Origin: Caballeronia sp. M1242
GTDB taxonomy: Bacteria > Pseudomonadota > Gammaproteobacteria > Burkholderiales > Burkholderiaceae
DNA: 64,000 nucleotides
NCBI RefSeq assembly: GCF_017220215.1
Contig: NZ_CP071129.1
Coordinates: 2,356,001-2,420,000 of the forward strand
Reading direction: 5' to 3'
The notes beneath the pieces are model-generated. The model searched no databases and had not been told where the DNA came from. It was given only the letters and a program-made list of their open reading frames with translations. Of this stretch, positions 46,916 to 56,229 are shown piece after piece. Both the position numbers and the translations under genes were made by a program. Position 1 is the first letter of the stretch. The number at the start of each line of letters is the position of its first letter.

Positions 46916-48202
46916 GTGGACAACCTTCCCTTATGGGCGCAAATCTGCGCCATTTTTCTGCTGCTGTTCCTCTCCGGTTTCTTCTCCATCTCTGAAACGT
47001 CGATGATGGCGCTCAATCGCCATCGGCTGAAGTTCCTGGCCAGCCAAGGCTCGTTGGGCGCGCGCACGACGCAAGGCTTGCTCGCCAAGACCGATCAGCT
47101 GCTTTCGGTCATCCTGATCGGCAACAATCTGATCAACACGATCATCCCGGTCCTGACCACCTCCATCGCGCTGCGCACGTTCGGGCACGACAACGTCGTG
47201 CTCTCGGTCACGACGGGCGTGATCGCGTTCCTCATCATCGTGTTCGCGGAAATCGCGCCCAAGATCGTGGGCGCGACGTATCCCGAAAAGGTGGCGTTGC
47301 CGGCGAGCCTCGTGCTCGCGCCGCTCATGCGCATCGCGCGGCCGCTGGTGTGGTTCGTCAACCTCTTTGCCAACGCGATTCTCGCCGCGCTGCATATCAA
47401 CCTGAAGGGCAACCGCGATCAGCGTCTTTCGCCCGAAGAACTGCGCACCATCGTGCTGGAAACCGGCAGCTTCATGCCGACCAAGCACCGCAGCATTTTG
47501 CTCAATCTGTTCGACCTGGAAAACATCTCCGTCGATGATGTGATGATCCCGCGCCGCCGCATCGAGGCGCTGGACTTCGACGCGCCGTTCGACGACATCC
47601 TGCATCAGTTGGAGACGTGCTATCACAACAAGCTCGTCGTCTATCAGGGCGATATCGACCGCGTGCTCGGCGTGCTTCACGTGCGCAAGACGCTGTCGGC
47701 GCTGCATAACCAGGAACTCGAGCGCGACACGCTGCGCGAACTGCTGACCGAGCCTTATTTCGTGCCGGCCGGCACGCCTGTCTTTCAGCAGTTGCAGTAC
47801 TTTCAGGAGAGCGGTCACCGCATCGCGATCGTCGTCGACGAATACGGCGAGTTGCAAGGGCTCGTCACGCCGGAAGACATCATCGAGGAACTGATCGGCG
47901 AATTCACGTCGACGATTCCGCGCGGCGCGGGCTCGCGCGGCTGGGACGAAAACGGCGAGTGCATCGTGCCGGGCAGCATGCCGCTGCGCGAACTGAACCG
48001 CTGGCTCAAGCTGACGCTGCCGACGGACGGCCCGAAGACGCTCAACGGCCTGATCCTCGAAACGCTCGAAGACATTCCGGACGGCGACGTGGCGATGCGC
48101 ATCGGCGGCGTGTATCTGGAAGTCATGCGCAGCGACGATCAGGCGGTCCGCACGGTCAAGATCTTTCGCCCGGCCGCGCCGGCGAAGCGCGCTTTGCGTT
48201 AG
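46916..48202 (+). CDS. HlyC/CorC-family (CNNM-type) transporter with CBS pair
   Basis: A 428-aa inner-membrane protein. The start is GTG at 46916. The DUF21 transmembrane domain (about residues 1-190) begins DNLPLWAQICAIFLLLFLSG. It contains GFFSISETSMMALNRHRLK and FAEIAPKIVGATYPEK. Two CBS domains follow (VDDVMIPRRRIEALDFD; GHRIAIVVDEYGELQGLVT). The C-terminal CorC_HlyC domain ends near MRIGGVYLEVMRSDDQ. Family members are linked to Mg/Co efflux or membrane stability; the ion is not identified here. Confidence 0.92.
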   Translation: MDNLPLWAQICAIFLLLFLSGFFSISETSMMALNRHRLKFLASQGSLGARTTQGLLAKTDQLLSVILIGNNLINTIIPVLTTSIALRTFGHDNVVLSVTTGVIAFLIIVFAEIAPKIVGATYPEKVALPASLVLAPLMRIARPLVWFVNLFANAILAALHINLKGNRDQRLSPEELRTIVLETGSFMPTKHRSILLNLFDLENISVDDVMIPRRRIEALDFDAPFDDILHQLETCYHNKLVVYQGDIDRVLGVLHVRKTLSALHNQELERDTLRELLTEPYFVPAGTPVFQQLQYFQESGHRIAIVVDEYGELQGLVTPEDIIEELIGEFTSTIPRGAGSRGWDENGECIVPGSMPLRELNRWLKLTLPTDGPKTLNGLILETLEDIPDGDVAMRIGGVYLEVMRSDDQAVRTVKIFRPAAPAKRALR

Positions 48203-48239
48203 CCATTCGGACGAGTAGCCGGGCACGCGGGACGGCGGG

Positions 48240-49487
48240 ATGATCGGTCATCTCGTTCCGATCCCGACCCCCGACCCGCTACCGCCGATGAATTCCGCTC
48301 CTCCCGCCGCGTTCCCACGCCCGGCCGACCCCACCTTCGAGACAACGTCCGACGGGCACTTGCCCGCCGTTTCGCTGCTCGCCGACACCTTGCGCGAAGC
48401 CGCCGAGCGCGGCGCGTCGGATATTCACGTCGAGCCGTCCGAGCACGAATGGCGCATCCGGCTGCGCGTGGATGGCGCGCTGCATGTGCTGCGCCGTCCG
48501 CCGCCGCATTTGCGCGATGCCTTCGTCACGCGAATCAAGGTGCTCGCGCGCATGGATATCGCAGAGCGGCGCGTGCCGCAGGACGGACGTCTGCGGCTCG
48601 CCTTGCCGGGCGGCCAGACCGGCGACTATCGCGTGAATTCACTGCCGACGCTCTTCGGCGAGAAGCTGGTTCTCCGCCGGCTCGATGCGTTGCCGCGAGA
48701 CCTGTCGCTCGGCGCGCTCGGGCTCAGTGACGAGCAAAGCAGCGTTGTCGAATCCGCCATCCGCGCGCCGCACGGCCTCGTGCTCGTGACCGGGCCGACC
48801 GGCAGCGGCAAGACGCTGTCGCTGTACTGTTTCCTTCAGATGCTCAACGCCGAAGCGCGCAACATCTGCGCCGTGGAAGATCCCGCCGAGATCCAGCTTG
48901 CGGGCATCAATCAGGTCAGCGTGCGCGAAAAGGCCGGCCTGACCTTCGCCGTCGCGCTGCGTGCGTTCATGCGGCAGGACCCGGACGTCATCATGGTCGG
49001 CGAGATCCGCGACGCCGAAACCGCCGACGTCGCCGTGAAAGCCGCGCAGACGGGCCACCTCGTTCTCTCGACGCTCCACACCAACGACGCGCCCGCCGCC
49101 ATCGCGCGCCTGATCGACATCGGCGTCGCGCCGTACAACCTCGCGTCGGCGTTGCGGCTCGTGACGGCGCAACGGCTCGTGCGCAAGCTCTGCGACACGT
49201 GCCGCGCGCCGTCCGCGCTGACACTCCCTGATGGCTTTCGTCCGTTCGAGCCGCGCGGCTGCCCGGCGTGTCACGGCATCGGATATCGCGGGCGCGTCGG
49301 CGTGCATCAGTTGATGCCGGTGTCGGACGGCATTCGCGAGTTGATCGTCGGCCGCGCGGCGACTCACGCGGTTGCGCGGCTCGCGCAATCCGAAGGCATG
49401 CCCGCCCTCCGCGACGCCGCTTTCGCGCGCGTGCGCGAAGGCGTGACGAGCGTCGCGGAAGCCGCCGACGCGACGGAGATCGCGTGA
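48240..49487 (+). CDS. pilB: GspE/PilB-type secretion/pilus assembly ATPase
   Basis: Hexameric ATPase powering pseudopilus or type IV pilus assembly. It is 415 aa, markedly shorter than canonical PilB (about 560 aa), because the N-terminal MshEN/GspE_N region is missing. Walker A is VTGPTGSGKTLSLY, and the Walker B region is DVIMVGEIRDAETADVA. The His box is TGHLVLSTLHTND. A zinc tetra-Cys site is formed by KLCDTCRAP and GCPACHG. A downstream ATG at 48285 could be the true start. Its stop overlaps the pilC start, and pilD follows. Confidence 0.88.
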   Translation: MIGHLVPIPTPDPLPPMNSAPPAAFPRPADPTFETTSDGHLPAVSLLADTLREAAERGASDIHVEPSEHEWRIRLRVDGALHVLRRPPPHLRDAFVTRIKVLARMDIAERRVPQDGRLRLALPGGQTGDYRVNSLPTLFGEKLVLRRLDALPRDLSLGALGLSDEQSSVVESAIRAPHGLVLVTGPTGSGKTLSLYCFLQMLNAEARNICAVEDPAEIQLAGINQVSVREKAGLTFAVALRAFMRQDPDVIMVGEIRDAETADVAVKAAQTGHLVLSTLHTNDAPAAIARLIDIGVAPYNLASALRLVTAQRLVRKLCDTCRAPSALTLPDGFRPFEPRGCPACHGIGYRGRVGVHQLMPVSDGIRELIVGRAATHAVARLAQSEGMPALRDAAFARVREGVTSVAEAADATEIA

Positions 49488-50698
49488 TGGCCGCCGCCGC
49501 ATCCGAGATTCGCGAGATGCGCTACGCGTGGCGCGGCATCGACGGGCAAGGCGCGTCCAAACGCGGCAAGCTGATCGCGGCGGACTCCGCTTCGGCGCGC
49601 GCCTCGTTGCGGCGGGAAGGCGTGACCGTGCTCGAACTCGACGCGTTGGGCGCAGCGCCGCCGGCAAAGGCATCGTCGGCGGAAGTCGGCGTGTTCACGC
49701 GCCAACTCGCCGGATTGCTTCGCGCCGGGTTGCCGCTCGCGAGCGCGCTGGAACTGCTCGGCAACGCGGGCGGGCACGGCGGTTTGCCGCGCATCGTGCG
49801 TTCGTTGGCAAGCGACATCACGCGCGGCGTGCCGTTCTCGGCCGCGCTCGCGCGTCATCCGGCGTTCGGCGCGTTGTACTGTCAGTTGGTCGCGGTCGGA
49901 GAAGTAGCCGGTGCGCTGCCCGCGGTGCTCGCGCGTCTCGCCGACGATCGCGAGCGGGCCAGCGCCCAGCGCGCGAAGCTGCGCGCGGCCCTCGCCTATC
50001 CGGTCATGGTGCTGCTCCTGTCGCTCGCGATCACCGCAGGACTGCTCATCGGCGTCGTGCCGACTTTCAAAACGATCTTCGACGGCTTCGGCGCCGCGCT
50101 GCCCGCACCGACGCGCTTCGTGCTCGCGTTGTCCGATGGGGTCGCGCGTCACGGCGTGCCGTTCGTTGCGGCATGCGCGTGCATGACGCTCGTCGCGGCT
50201 CGCTGGATCAAGCGATCGGCCCACGCGCGCGAGACGGCCGACCGCATCGCACTGAAGTTGCCGATTGCCGGTCCCTTGCTCCGGTCACTGGCCGTCGCGC
50301 GCTGGAGCCGCGCGCTCGGCACGCTGCTCGCGGCCGGCACGCCGCTTTCCGACGCGTTCGACTCGCTCTCGCAGGCCACGGGCAGTCCGGTGTTCGATAG
50401 CGCCACCGTCGAGATCGCGTCGCGCCTGCGTAACGGCGAGCGGCTCGCCGCCGCGATGCGCGCGCTCGGCTGCTTTGCGCAGGACGTGGTGCAGCCGATT
50501 GCCGTCGCAGAAGAATCCGGTTCGCTCGACTCCATGCTGCTCGATCTCGCCGCGCTCGCCGATCGTCAGGTGGACGAGCGCATCGGCGCGTTCGCGAGCC
50601 TGTGCGAACCGCTCGTCATCGCGGTGTTGGGCGCGCTCGTCGGCGGACTCGTCATCGCGATGTATCTTCCGATCATCCAGCTCGGCAACGTGGTGTAG
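49487..50698 (+). CDS. pilC: GspF/PilC-type inner-membrane assembly platform protein
   Basis: Platform protein of type IV pilus or type II secretion. It is 403 aa from the ATG at 49487, which overlaps the pilB stop (TGATG). Two tandem T2SF domains are seen, GVFTRQLAGLLRAGLPLASA (first) and VARWSRALGTLLAAGTPLSD (second). Membrane helices include VMVLLLSLAITAGLLIGVV and VIAVLGALVGGLVIAMYL near the C-terminus. GEVAGALPAVLARLAD and EESGSLDSMLLDLA are the two copies of the repeated family motif. Confidence 0.92.
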   Translation: MAAAASEIREMRYAWRGIDGQGASKRGKLIAADSASARASLRREGVTVLELDALGAAPPAKASSAEVGVFTRQLAGLLRAGLPLASALELLGNAGGHGGLPRIVRSLASDITRGVPFSAALARHPAFGALYCQLVAVGEVAGALPAVLARLADDRERASAQRAKLRAALAYPVMVLLLSLAITAGLLIGVVPTFKTIFDGFGAALPAPTRFVLALSDGVARHGVPFVAACACMTLVAARWIKRSAHARETADRIALKLPIAGPLLRSLAVARWSRALGTLLAAGTPLSDAFDSLSQATGSPVFDSATVEIASRLRNGERLAAAMRALGCFAQDVVQPIAVAEESGSLDSMLLDLAALADRQVDERIGAFASLCEPLVIAVLGALVGGLVIAMYLPIIQLGNVV

Positions 50699-50729
50699 CA
50701 TCGCGGGCCAAAGACATCGCATCACGACC

Positions 50730-51641
50730 ATGCAGCCTCCGATTACTACATCCGCCGCGCATCACGCGAGCCCTTATCTGGCAACGTTCGCCGCGTTGCC
50801 GGTGGGCGCGCAATACGCGTTCGCGATCGTGTTCGGGCTGATCGTCGGGAGCTTTCTGAGCGTGGTCGTGCATCGCCTGCCGGTCATGCTCGAACGCGCG
50901 TGGCGCGCGGAGCTCGACGCGGCAATCCCCGATGCGCCGAAGCCGCCGCTGGACGGCTATCCGGCGCGGTTCAATCTCGCCGTTCCACGCAGCGCCTGCC
51001 CGCATTGCGGTCACGTCCTGCGCGCGTGGGAAAACATTCCGGTGATCAGCTATCTCGCGCTTCGCGGGCGCTGTTCCGCGTGCGGCGCGCGCGTGAGTCC
51101 GCGCTATCCGCTGATCGAACTGGCGACCGGCGCCTTCGCCGCGCTCTCGCTCTATGCGTTCGGTCCGGACTGGCCCGCGCTCGCCGCCTTCGGACTGTGC
51201 GCGACGCTGCTGGCCGCGGGCCTGATCGACTACGACACGCGCTACCTGCCCGACGTGCTCACGTTGCCGCTGCTGTGGGCGGGGCTGATCGTCAATTTCG
51301 GCGACGGCGGCTTCGCGACGCTGCATGACGGCGTGATCGGCGCGATCGCGGGCTACCTGTTTCTCTGGTGCGTGTACTGGCTCTTCAAACTGGCGCGCGG
51401 CGTGGAAGGCATGGGCTACGGCGATTTCAAGCTGCTCGCGGCCATCGGCGCGTGGCTCGGCTGGGCCGCGCTCGCGCAAGTGCTGCTGATATCGGCGGTG
51501 GCGGGCGCGCTCTTCGGTATCCTCGCGACATGGCGCGGACGCATGCGTTTCGAGGAGCCGTTGCCCTTCGGCCCGTTTCTCGCGGCGGGCGGCGCGATCA
51601 CGCTTTTTATCGGGACGCCGCTTTATTCATTGTTCGGTTGA
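50730..51641 (+). CDS. pilD: prepilin peptidase / N-methyltransferase
   Basis: Cleaves and N-methylates type IV prepilin-like proteins in the inner membrane. It is 303 aa from the ATG at 50730. The cytoplasmic tetra-Cys zinc motif is [17 protein letters not shown] plus [13 protein letters not shown]. The aspartyl protease residues are in [12 protein letters not shown] and [10 protein letters not shown] (the family GxGD motif, here GYGD). Several hydrophobic helices are present. It completes a pilB-pilC-pilD cluster with no pilin gene in the window. Confidence 0.94.
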   Translation: MQPPITTSAAHHASPYLATFAALPVGAQYAFAIVFGLIVGSFLSVVVHRLPVMLERAWRAELDAAIPDAPKPPLDGYPARFNLAVPRSACPHCGHVLRAWENIPVISYLALRGRCSACGARVSPRYPLIELATGAFAALSLYAFGPDWPALAAFGLCATLLAAGLIDYDTRYLPDVLTLPLLWAGLIVNFGDGGFATLHDGVIGAIAGYLFLWCVYWLFKLARGVEGMGYGDFKLLAAIGAWLGWAALAQVLLISAVAGALFGILATWRGRMRFEEPLPFGPFLAAGGAITLFIGTPLYSLFG

Positions 51642-51657
51642 GCGAAGGGAGCATCGG

Positions 51658-52272
51658 ATGTTCAGCATCGGCTTGACGGGCGGCATTGGCAGCGGCAAAA
51701 GCACGGTCGCCGACCTCTTCGCGGCGCGCGGCGTGCCGCTAGTCGATACGGATCTCATCGCGCATCAGGTGAGCGCACCGGGCGGCGTCGCGATGCCGCT
51801 GATCGCGAGCGAGTTCGGCAGCGCGTATGTCGCGCCGGACGGCTCGCTGGATCGCGCGAAGATGCGCGAGCTCGTGTTCTCCGATGACACCGCGCGCGCG
51901 CGTCTCGAAGCCATTCTTCATCCGCTGATTCGCGCGGAAACGGAGCGGCAGCGGGCGGCGGCCGGCGGCGCGTACCACATCGTCGTGGTGCCGCTGCTCG
52001 TCGAGTCGGGCAACTGGGCGTCGCGGGTATCGCGGGTGCTTGTCGTCGATTGCCCTGTCGAGACGCAGATCGCGCGCGTCATGCGGCGCAACGGCTTTTC
52101 GCGCGAGCAGGTGCTGGCGATCATCGCGAAGCAGGCATCGCGCGAAACCCGCCTCGCCGCAGCAGACGACATCGTGGTCAACGACGAATCAGCCACGCTC
52201 GAATCGCTGGCGCATGACGTCGAGGCGCTGCACGCGCGATATCTGGAACTCGCAGCGCGCACAGAGCCGTGA
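51658..52272 (+). CDS. coaE: dephospho-CoA kinase
   Basis: Last step of coenzyme A synthesis. It is 204 aa. The P-loop [18 protein letters not shown] is at the N-terminus. DTDLIAHQV carries a conserved substrate-side Asp. [22 protein letters not shown] and [20 protein letters not shown] are family segments. It lies 16 bases after pilD, a conserved arrangement in beta- and gammaproteobacteria. Confidence 0.96.
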   Translation: MFSIGLTGGIGSGKSTVADLFAARGVPLVDTDLIAHQVSAPGGVAMPLIASEFGSAYVAPDGSLDRAKMRELVFSDDTARARLEAILHPLIRAETERQRAAAGGAYHIVVVPLLVESGNWASRVSRVLVVDCPVETQIARVMRRNGFSREQVLAIIAKQASRETRLAAADDIVVNDESATLESLAHDVEALHARYLELAARTEP

Positions 52273-52435
52273 GCAGCGCATTGCTTGCCTGAAACATCAG
52301 GAAAAGTTCCATTTATTGCCGCGAACCGCGTCAAAAGCGCCCTAAATGTGAGCGGATTTGCTAGGGCAAAGATGCGGCATTAGAATGTCCTGACTTCCGC
52401 TCATGGAAGCAACCGACCCACGCCGAGGCGAGCGC

Positions 52436-53191
52436 TTGATTCTTTACGAGTATCCCTTCAACGAGCGGATTCGGACGCTGCTGCGTCTCGAAGACTTGTT
52501 CGAGCGCTTCACGTTCTTCCTCACGCAGGAAGATCCCCGGGAACATCACGTTGCGCTCACCACGCTGTTCGAGATCGCGGAAGTCGCGGGCCGTACGGAC
52601 CTCAAAGCCGATCTGATGAAGGAACTGGAACGGCAGCGGCAGACGCTGGCGCCGTTTCGCGGCAATCCAGGCATCGAACAGGAAGCGCTGGAAGCCGTTC
52701 TCGGCGAGATCGAGCAGACGCTTGCCGGGCTCACCGACATGCACGGCAAGACGGGGCAGCATCTGGCCGACAACGAATGGCTCGCGAGCATTCGCAGCCG
52801 CACGATCATTCCCGGTGGAACCTGCAAGTTCGATCTGCCGTCGTACTACGCGTGGCAGCAGTTGCCCGTCGAAGATCGCCGTCAGGACATCGCCAAATGG
52901 GTCATGCCGATGCTCGCGCTACGCGACGCCGCCGCTATCGTGCTGCGGCTCGCGCGGGAATCCGGTCAGGCGTCGAAGGTCATGGCCATGCAGGGCAGCT
53001 ATCAGCAGATGCTCTCCGGCCGTACGTATCAGTTGATGCAGGTGCGCGTGTCGCCGGAAGTGCGCGTCATTCCCGAGGCGAGCGCGAACAAGTACATGCT
53101 CTGGGTGCGCTTCACCGTGCAGGACGGCGACCTGAAACCGCGCGCCGTCGATGTCGACGTGCCCTTTCATCTGACGCTTTGCAGTCTTTGA
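52436..53191 (+). CDS. zapD: cell division protein ZapD
   Basis: Stabilises and bundles FtsZ filaments at the division ring. A 251-aa form starts at TTG 52436 ([20 protein letters not shown]), matching the family N-terminus. An ATG at 52403 would add 11 residues but lacks a ribosome site. Other family segments are [52 protein letters not shown] and [16 protein letters not shown]. It sits between coaE and yacG. Its partner FtsZ is encoded at 61824. Confidence 0.93.
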   Translation: MILYEYPFNERIRTLLRLEDLFERFTFFLTQEDPREHHVALTTLFEIAEVAGRTDLKADLMKELERQRQTLAPFRGNPGIEQEALEAVLGEIEQTLAGLTDMHGKTGQHLADNEWLASIRSRTIIPGGTCKFDLPSYYAWQQLPVEDRRQDIAKWVMPMLALRDAAAIVLRLARESGQASKVMAMQGSYQQMLSGRTYQLMQVRVSPEVRVIPEASANKYMLWVRFTVQDGDLKPRAVDVDVPFHLTLCSL

Positions 53192-53260
53192 ACCACGCGC
53201 TTCGGCCTTATATGATCGAATGTCGATCAACGCTGGCTCAATCCAAAACGTCTCACCGTC

Positions 53261-53452
53261 ATGACCACTGTCGTCAAATGCCCGACCTGCGCGAAAGAAG
53301 TGCGCTGGGTCCCGGAAAACCGCTTTCGTCCGTTCTGCTCCGAGCGATGCAAGCAAATCGATCTCGGCGCCTGGGCGACCGAAAAGTACCGTATCTCCGG
53401 TAACTCCCAGGAAACGCCGCCGGACGACGACTCGCACGGCGGTCTCAACTAA
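53261..53452 (+). CDS. yacG: DNA gyrase inhibitor / zinc-binding protein YacG
   Basis: A 63-aa zinc-ribbon protein. [16 protein letters not shown] and [17 protein letters not shown] hold the four zinc ligands (two Cys-x-x-Cys-type pairs) seen in YacG. WATEKYRI is a conserved follow-on. E. coli YacG binds GyrB. The C-terminal tail is acidic/polar. It follows zapD, the usual order. Confidence 0.95.
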   Translation: MTTVVKCPTCAKEVRWVPENRFRPFCSERCKQIDLGAWATEKYRISGNSQETPPDDDSHGGLN

Positions 53453-53458
53453 CGCGCA

Positions 53459-53908
53459 CTATGGCTGCGCTTCCGCCGCGAGCCACTCCAGCACGGGAAT
53501 GGCGGCGGGCAACAGCGGCCCGACTTCCACGGGCAGCGTCTGCCACGCGATAGCCTGCCCTTCGCGGCCGAGCGGCGTGCCGGTCCACTCCATCACCTTG
53601 CAGAAGAAAAGCCGCACGTACGCGTGCGGATAGTCGTGCTCGAGCGTGCGCCACAGCTTGCACGCGGTCACGTCGATGCCGAGTTCCTCGTGCAATTCGC
53701 GCCCGAGCGCCGCTTCGACGCTTTCGCCCGGTTCCAGCTTGCCGCCCGGAAACTCCCAGTAGCCCTCGTACGGCTTGCCTTCGGGGCGCTGCGCGAGCAG
53801 ATAACGGCCGTCCGGCTGCACCATCACGCCGACGGCAACTTCCGTCACCTTGCGGCCATCGGGAGCGAGATCACCCGAAGCGTTCACAACGTCCGACGCC
53901 CCGGTCAT
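53459..53908 (-). CDS. MutT-like Nudix hydrolase (8-oxo-dGTPase family)
   Basis: A 149-aa Nudix protein from the ATG at 53908. The Nudix box runs from GGKLEPGESVEAALG to RELHEELGI, preceded by LAQRPEGKPYEGYWEFPG. This layout is typical of MutT enzymes that remove oxidised dGTP. The start overlaps the stop of the DUF815 gene by four bases, so they are coupled. It is convergent with yacG with six bases between stops. Confidence 0.92.
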   Translation of the reverse strand: MTGASDVVNASGDLAPDGRKVTEVAVGVMVQPDGRYLLAQRPEGKPYEGYWEFPGGKLEPGESVEAALGRELHEELGIDVTACKLWRTLEHDYPHAYVRLFFCKVMEWTGTPLGREGQAIAWQTLPVEVGPLLPAAIPVLEWLAAEAQP

Positions 53909-54774
53909 TGCTTGCGGCCCGACCAGTCGCGCGCGAATTGCCACGCCACGCGGCCCGAGCGCGATCCACGCTCCAGCGCCCAGACGAGCGCATCGCCGCG
54001 AGCGGCTTCGATCTCGCTCGCGTCGCAGCCGAAATGCTTCAGCCAGTGCCCGACGATCGACAGATAGTCGTCCTGCTTGAACGGATAGAAGCTGACCCAC
54101 AGCCCGAAGCGTTCGGACAGCGAAATCTTCTCCTCGACCACTTCGCCGGGGTGAATCTCGCCATCGGGCGTGTGCTTGTAGGTCTCGTTGTCGCTCATGT
54201 ACTCCGGCAGCAGATGCCGGCGGTTCGAGGTCGCGTAGATCAGCACGTTGTCCGATTGCGCCGCGACCGAGCCATCGAGCGCCACTTTCAGCGCCTTATA
54301 GCCGGACTCGCCTTCTTCGAACGAGAGATCGTCGCAAAACACGATGAAACGCTCAGGCCGCGTCGAGATCAGATCGACGATATCGCCGAGATCGTGCAGA
54401 TCGTCCTTGTCGACTTCGATCAGGCGCAGGCCGTCCTTCGCGTACGCATTGAGGCACGCCTTGATGAGCGACGACTTGCCCGTGCCGCGCGCGCCCGTGA
54501 GCAGCACGTTGTTGGCCGGCAGCTTGTTGACGAACTGCCGCGTGTTCTGCTCGATGAGCGCCTTCTGCCGGTCGATGTTTTGCAGGTCGCCGAGCGCAAT
54601 CTGCGAGATGGCCGGCACCGGCTGCAGAAAGCCGCGACCTTGCCGCTTGCGCCAGCGAAACGCCACGGCCGATTCCCAGTCGATTTCCGGCGCAGCGGGC
54701 GGCAGCATGCCTTCGATGCGCGCCAGAACCGCCTCGGCGCGCGTGAGAAATTGTTCGAGTTTGTCCATGTCCAT
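53905..54774 (-). CDS. DUF815 AAA-type ATP-binding protein
   Basis: A 289-aa P-loop ATPase of unknown function. Walker A is LTGARGTGKSSLIKACLNAY (about residues 91-110), and the Walker B-like segment is RFIVFCDDLSFEEGE. A sensor region YATSNRRHLLPEYM follows, and SERFGLWVSFYPFKQDDYL is a conserved DUF815 segment. The start is the first of two close ATGs (54774 or 54768). It is coupled to the mutT-like gene and lies 26 bases after argJ. Confidence 0.87.
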   Translation of the reverse strand: MDMDKLEQFLTRAEAVLARIEGMLPPAAPEIDWESAVAFRWRKRQGRGFLQPVPAISQIALGDLQNIDRQKALIEQNTRQFVNKLPANNVLLTGARGTGKSSLIKACLNAYAKDGLRLIEVDKDDLHDLGDIVDLISTRPERFIVFCDDLSFEEGESGYKALKVALDGSVAAQSDNVLIYATSNRRHLLPEYMSDNETYKHTPDGEIHPGEVVEEKISLSERFGLWVSFYPFKQDDYLSIVGHWLKHFGCDASEIEAARGDALVWALERGSRSGRVAWQFARDWSGRKQ

Positions 54775-54800
54775 TTCTGTGCGCGCCGATCGGGCGCGCG

Positions 54801-56042
54801 TTACGAGCGGTAATCCGCGTTGATGCTCACGTAGTCGTGCGAGAGGTCGCAGGTCCAGATGGTCGCCTGCTGCTGGCCGCGGCCAAGCAACACGCGAATG
54901 GCGATCTCGCTCTTTTTCATCACGCGCTGGCCGTCTTCTTCGCGGTAGTCGGGGTTGCGTCCGCCCGCCTTCGCGACGAGCACGTCGTCGAGATACAGGT
55001 CGATCTTGCCGACGTCCAGATCCGTCACGCCCGCATAGCCGATGGCGGCAAGAATGCGGCCCAGATTGGGGTCCGACGCGTAGAACGCCGTCTTCACGAG
55101 CGGCGAATGACCGATTGCGTACGCAATCTGGCGGCACTCCGCGACGTCCTTGCCGCCTTCGACCGTGATGGTCATGAACTTGGTCGCGCCTTCGCCGTCG
55201 CGCACGATCAACTGCGCAAGTTCCTGCGCCACGGACGTGACCGCGTCGCGCAACGCGGCGTACGCGGGCGAATCGGTGGACGTGATGGCGGGCAGGCTCG
55301 ACTTGCCCGACGCGATCAGAATGAACGAATCGTTGGTGGACGTATCGCCGTCGATGGTGATGCAGTTGAACGAGCGATCCGCCACGTGCTTCACCAGTTC
55401 GTCGAGGACCGGCTGTGCGACGGCGGCATCGAATGAGAGAAAGCCGAGCATCGTCGCCATGTTCGGCTTGATCATGCCCGCGCCCTTGCTGATGCCCGAC
55501 AGCGTCACCGTATGGCCGTGGATCTGCACCTGACGCGACGCCGCTTTCGGCAGCGTGTCGGTCGTCATGATGGCTTGCGCGGCATCGAACCAGTGCGCGG
55601 CCTGTTGATTGGCGAGCGCGGCGGGCAGCCCCGCTTTCAGGCGATCGATCGGCAGCGGCTCCAGAATCACGCCGGTCGAGAACGGCAGAATCTGCTGCGG
55701 CTCGACGCCCGCGAGACGCGCGAGCTCCGCGCAGGTCTCCCGTGCGTGCGCCATGCCGGGCTCGCCCGTGCCGGCGTTCGCGTTGCCCGTGTTCACCACC
55801 AGCGCGCGAATGCCCTTGCCGCCCCCGCGTACCGCGTCCAGATGCTCGCGACACACCGTCACGGGCGCCGCGCAGAAGCGGTTTTGCGTGAACACGCCCG
55901 CGACCGTCGCGCCTTCATCGACGCGAATCACGAGCACGTCCTTGCGATTCGGCTTGCGGATATTCGCTTCGGCCCAGCCTAGCGTGACGCCAGTGACCGG
56001 ATGAAGCGCGGCGGGATCGATCGAGGGGAAGTTGACAGCCAT
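54801..56042 (-). CDS. argJ: bifunctional ornithine acetyltransferase / N-acetylglutamate synthase
   Basis: Transfers acetyl from N-acetylornithine to glutamate, recycling the acetyl group in arginine synthesis. It is 413 aa from the ATG at 56042. The self-cleavage site is in [17 protein letters not shown], between Ala and Thr (about residue 190), giving alpha and beta chains. Other family segments are [25 protein letters not shown] and [12 protein letters not shown]. It lies downstream of secA on the same strand with a 187-base gap. Confidence 0.95.
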   Translation of the reverse strand: MAVNFPSIDPAALHPVTGVTLGWAEANIRKPNRKDVLVIRVDEGATVAGVFTQNRFCAAPVTVCREHLDAVRGGGKGIRALVVNTGNANAGTGEPGMAHARETCAELARLAGVEPQQILPFSTGVILEPLPIDRLKAGLPAALANQQAAHWFDAAQAIMTTDTLPKAASRQVQIHGHTVTLSGISKGAGMIKPNMATMLGFLSFDAAVAQPVLDELVKHVADRSFNCITIDGDTSTNDSFILIASGKSSLPAITSTDSPAYAALRDAVTSVAQELAQLIVRDGEGATKFMTITVEGGKDVAECRQIAYAIGHSPLVKTAFYASDPNLGRILAAIGYAGVTDLDVGKIDLYLDDVLVAKAGGRNPDYREEDGQRVMKKSEIAIRVLLGRGQQQATIWTCDLSHDYVSINADYRS

Positions 56043-56229
56043 GTTCGCGACTCGCTGAAGGTGGCGAGTGCCGGCTCGCATGCGCCGGCACGCTGTGAAA
56101 GACTGACGCCGCCCGGCAGGCCGGGAGCGCCGTGAAACGCCGGGCGCGCAGCACAAGGCGTGCTCGAGCCCGCAAAAACAAACGACGCATTGCTGCGTCG
56201 CTTGCCGGATTTGTCGGACGGACCGTTCG

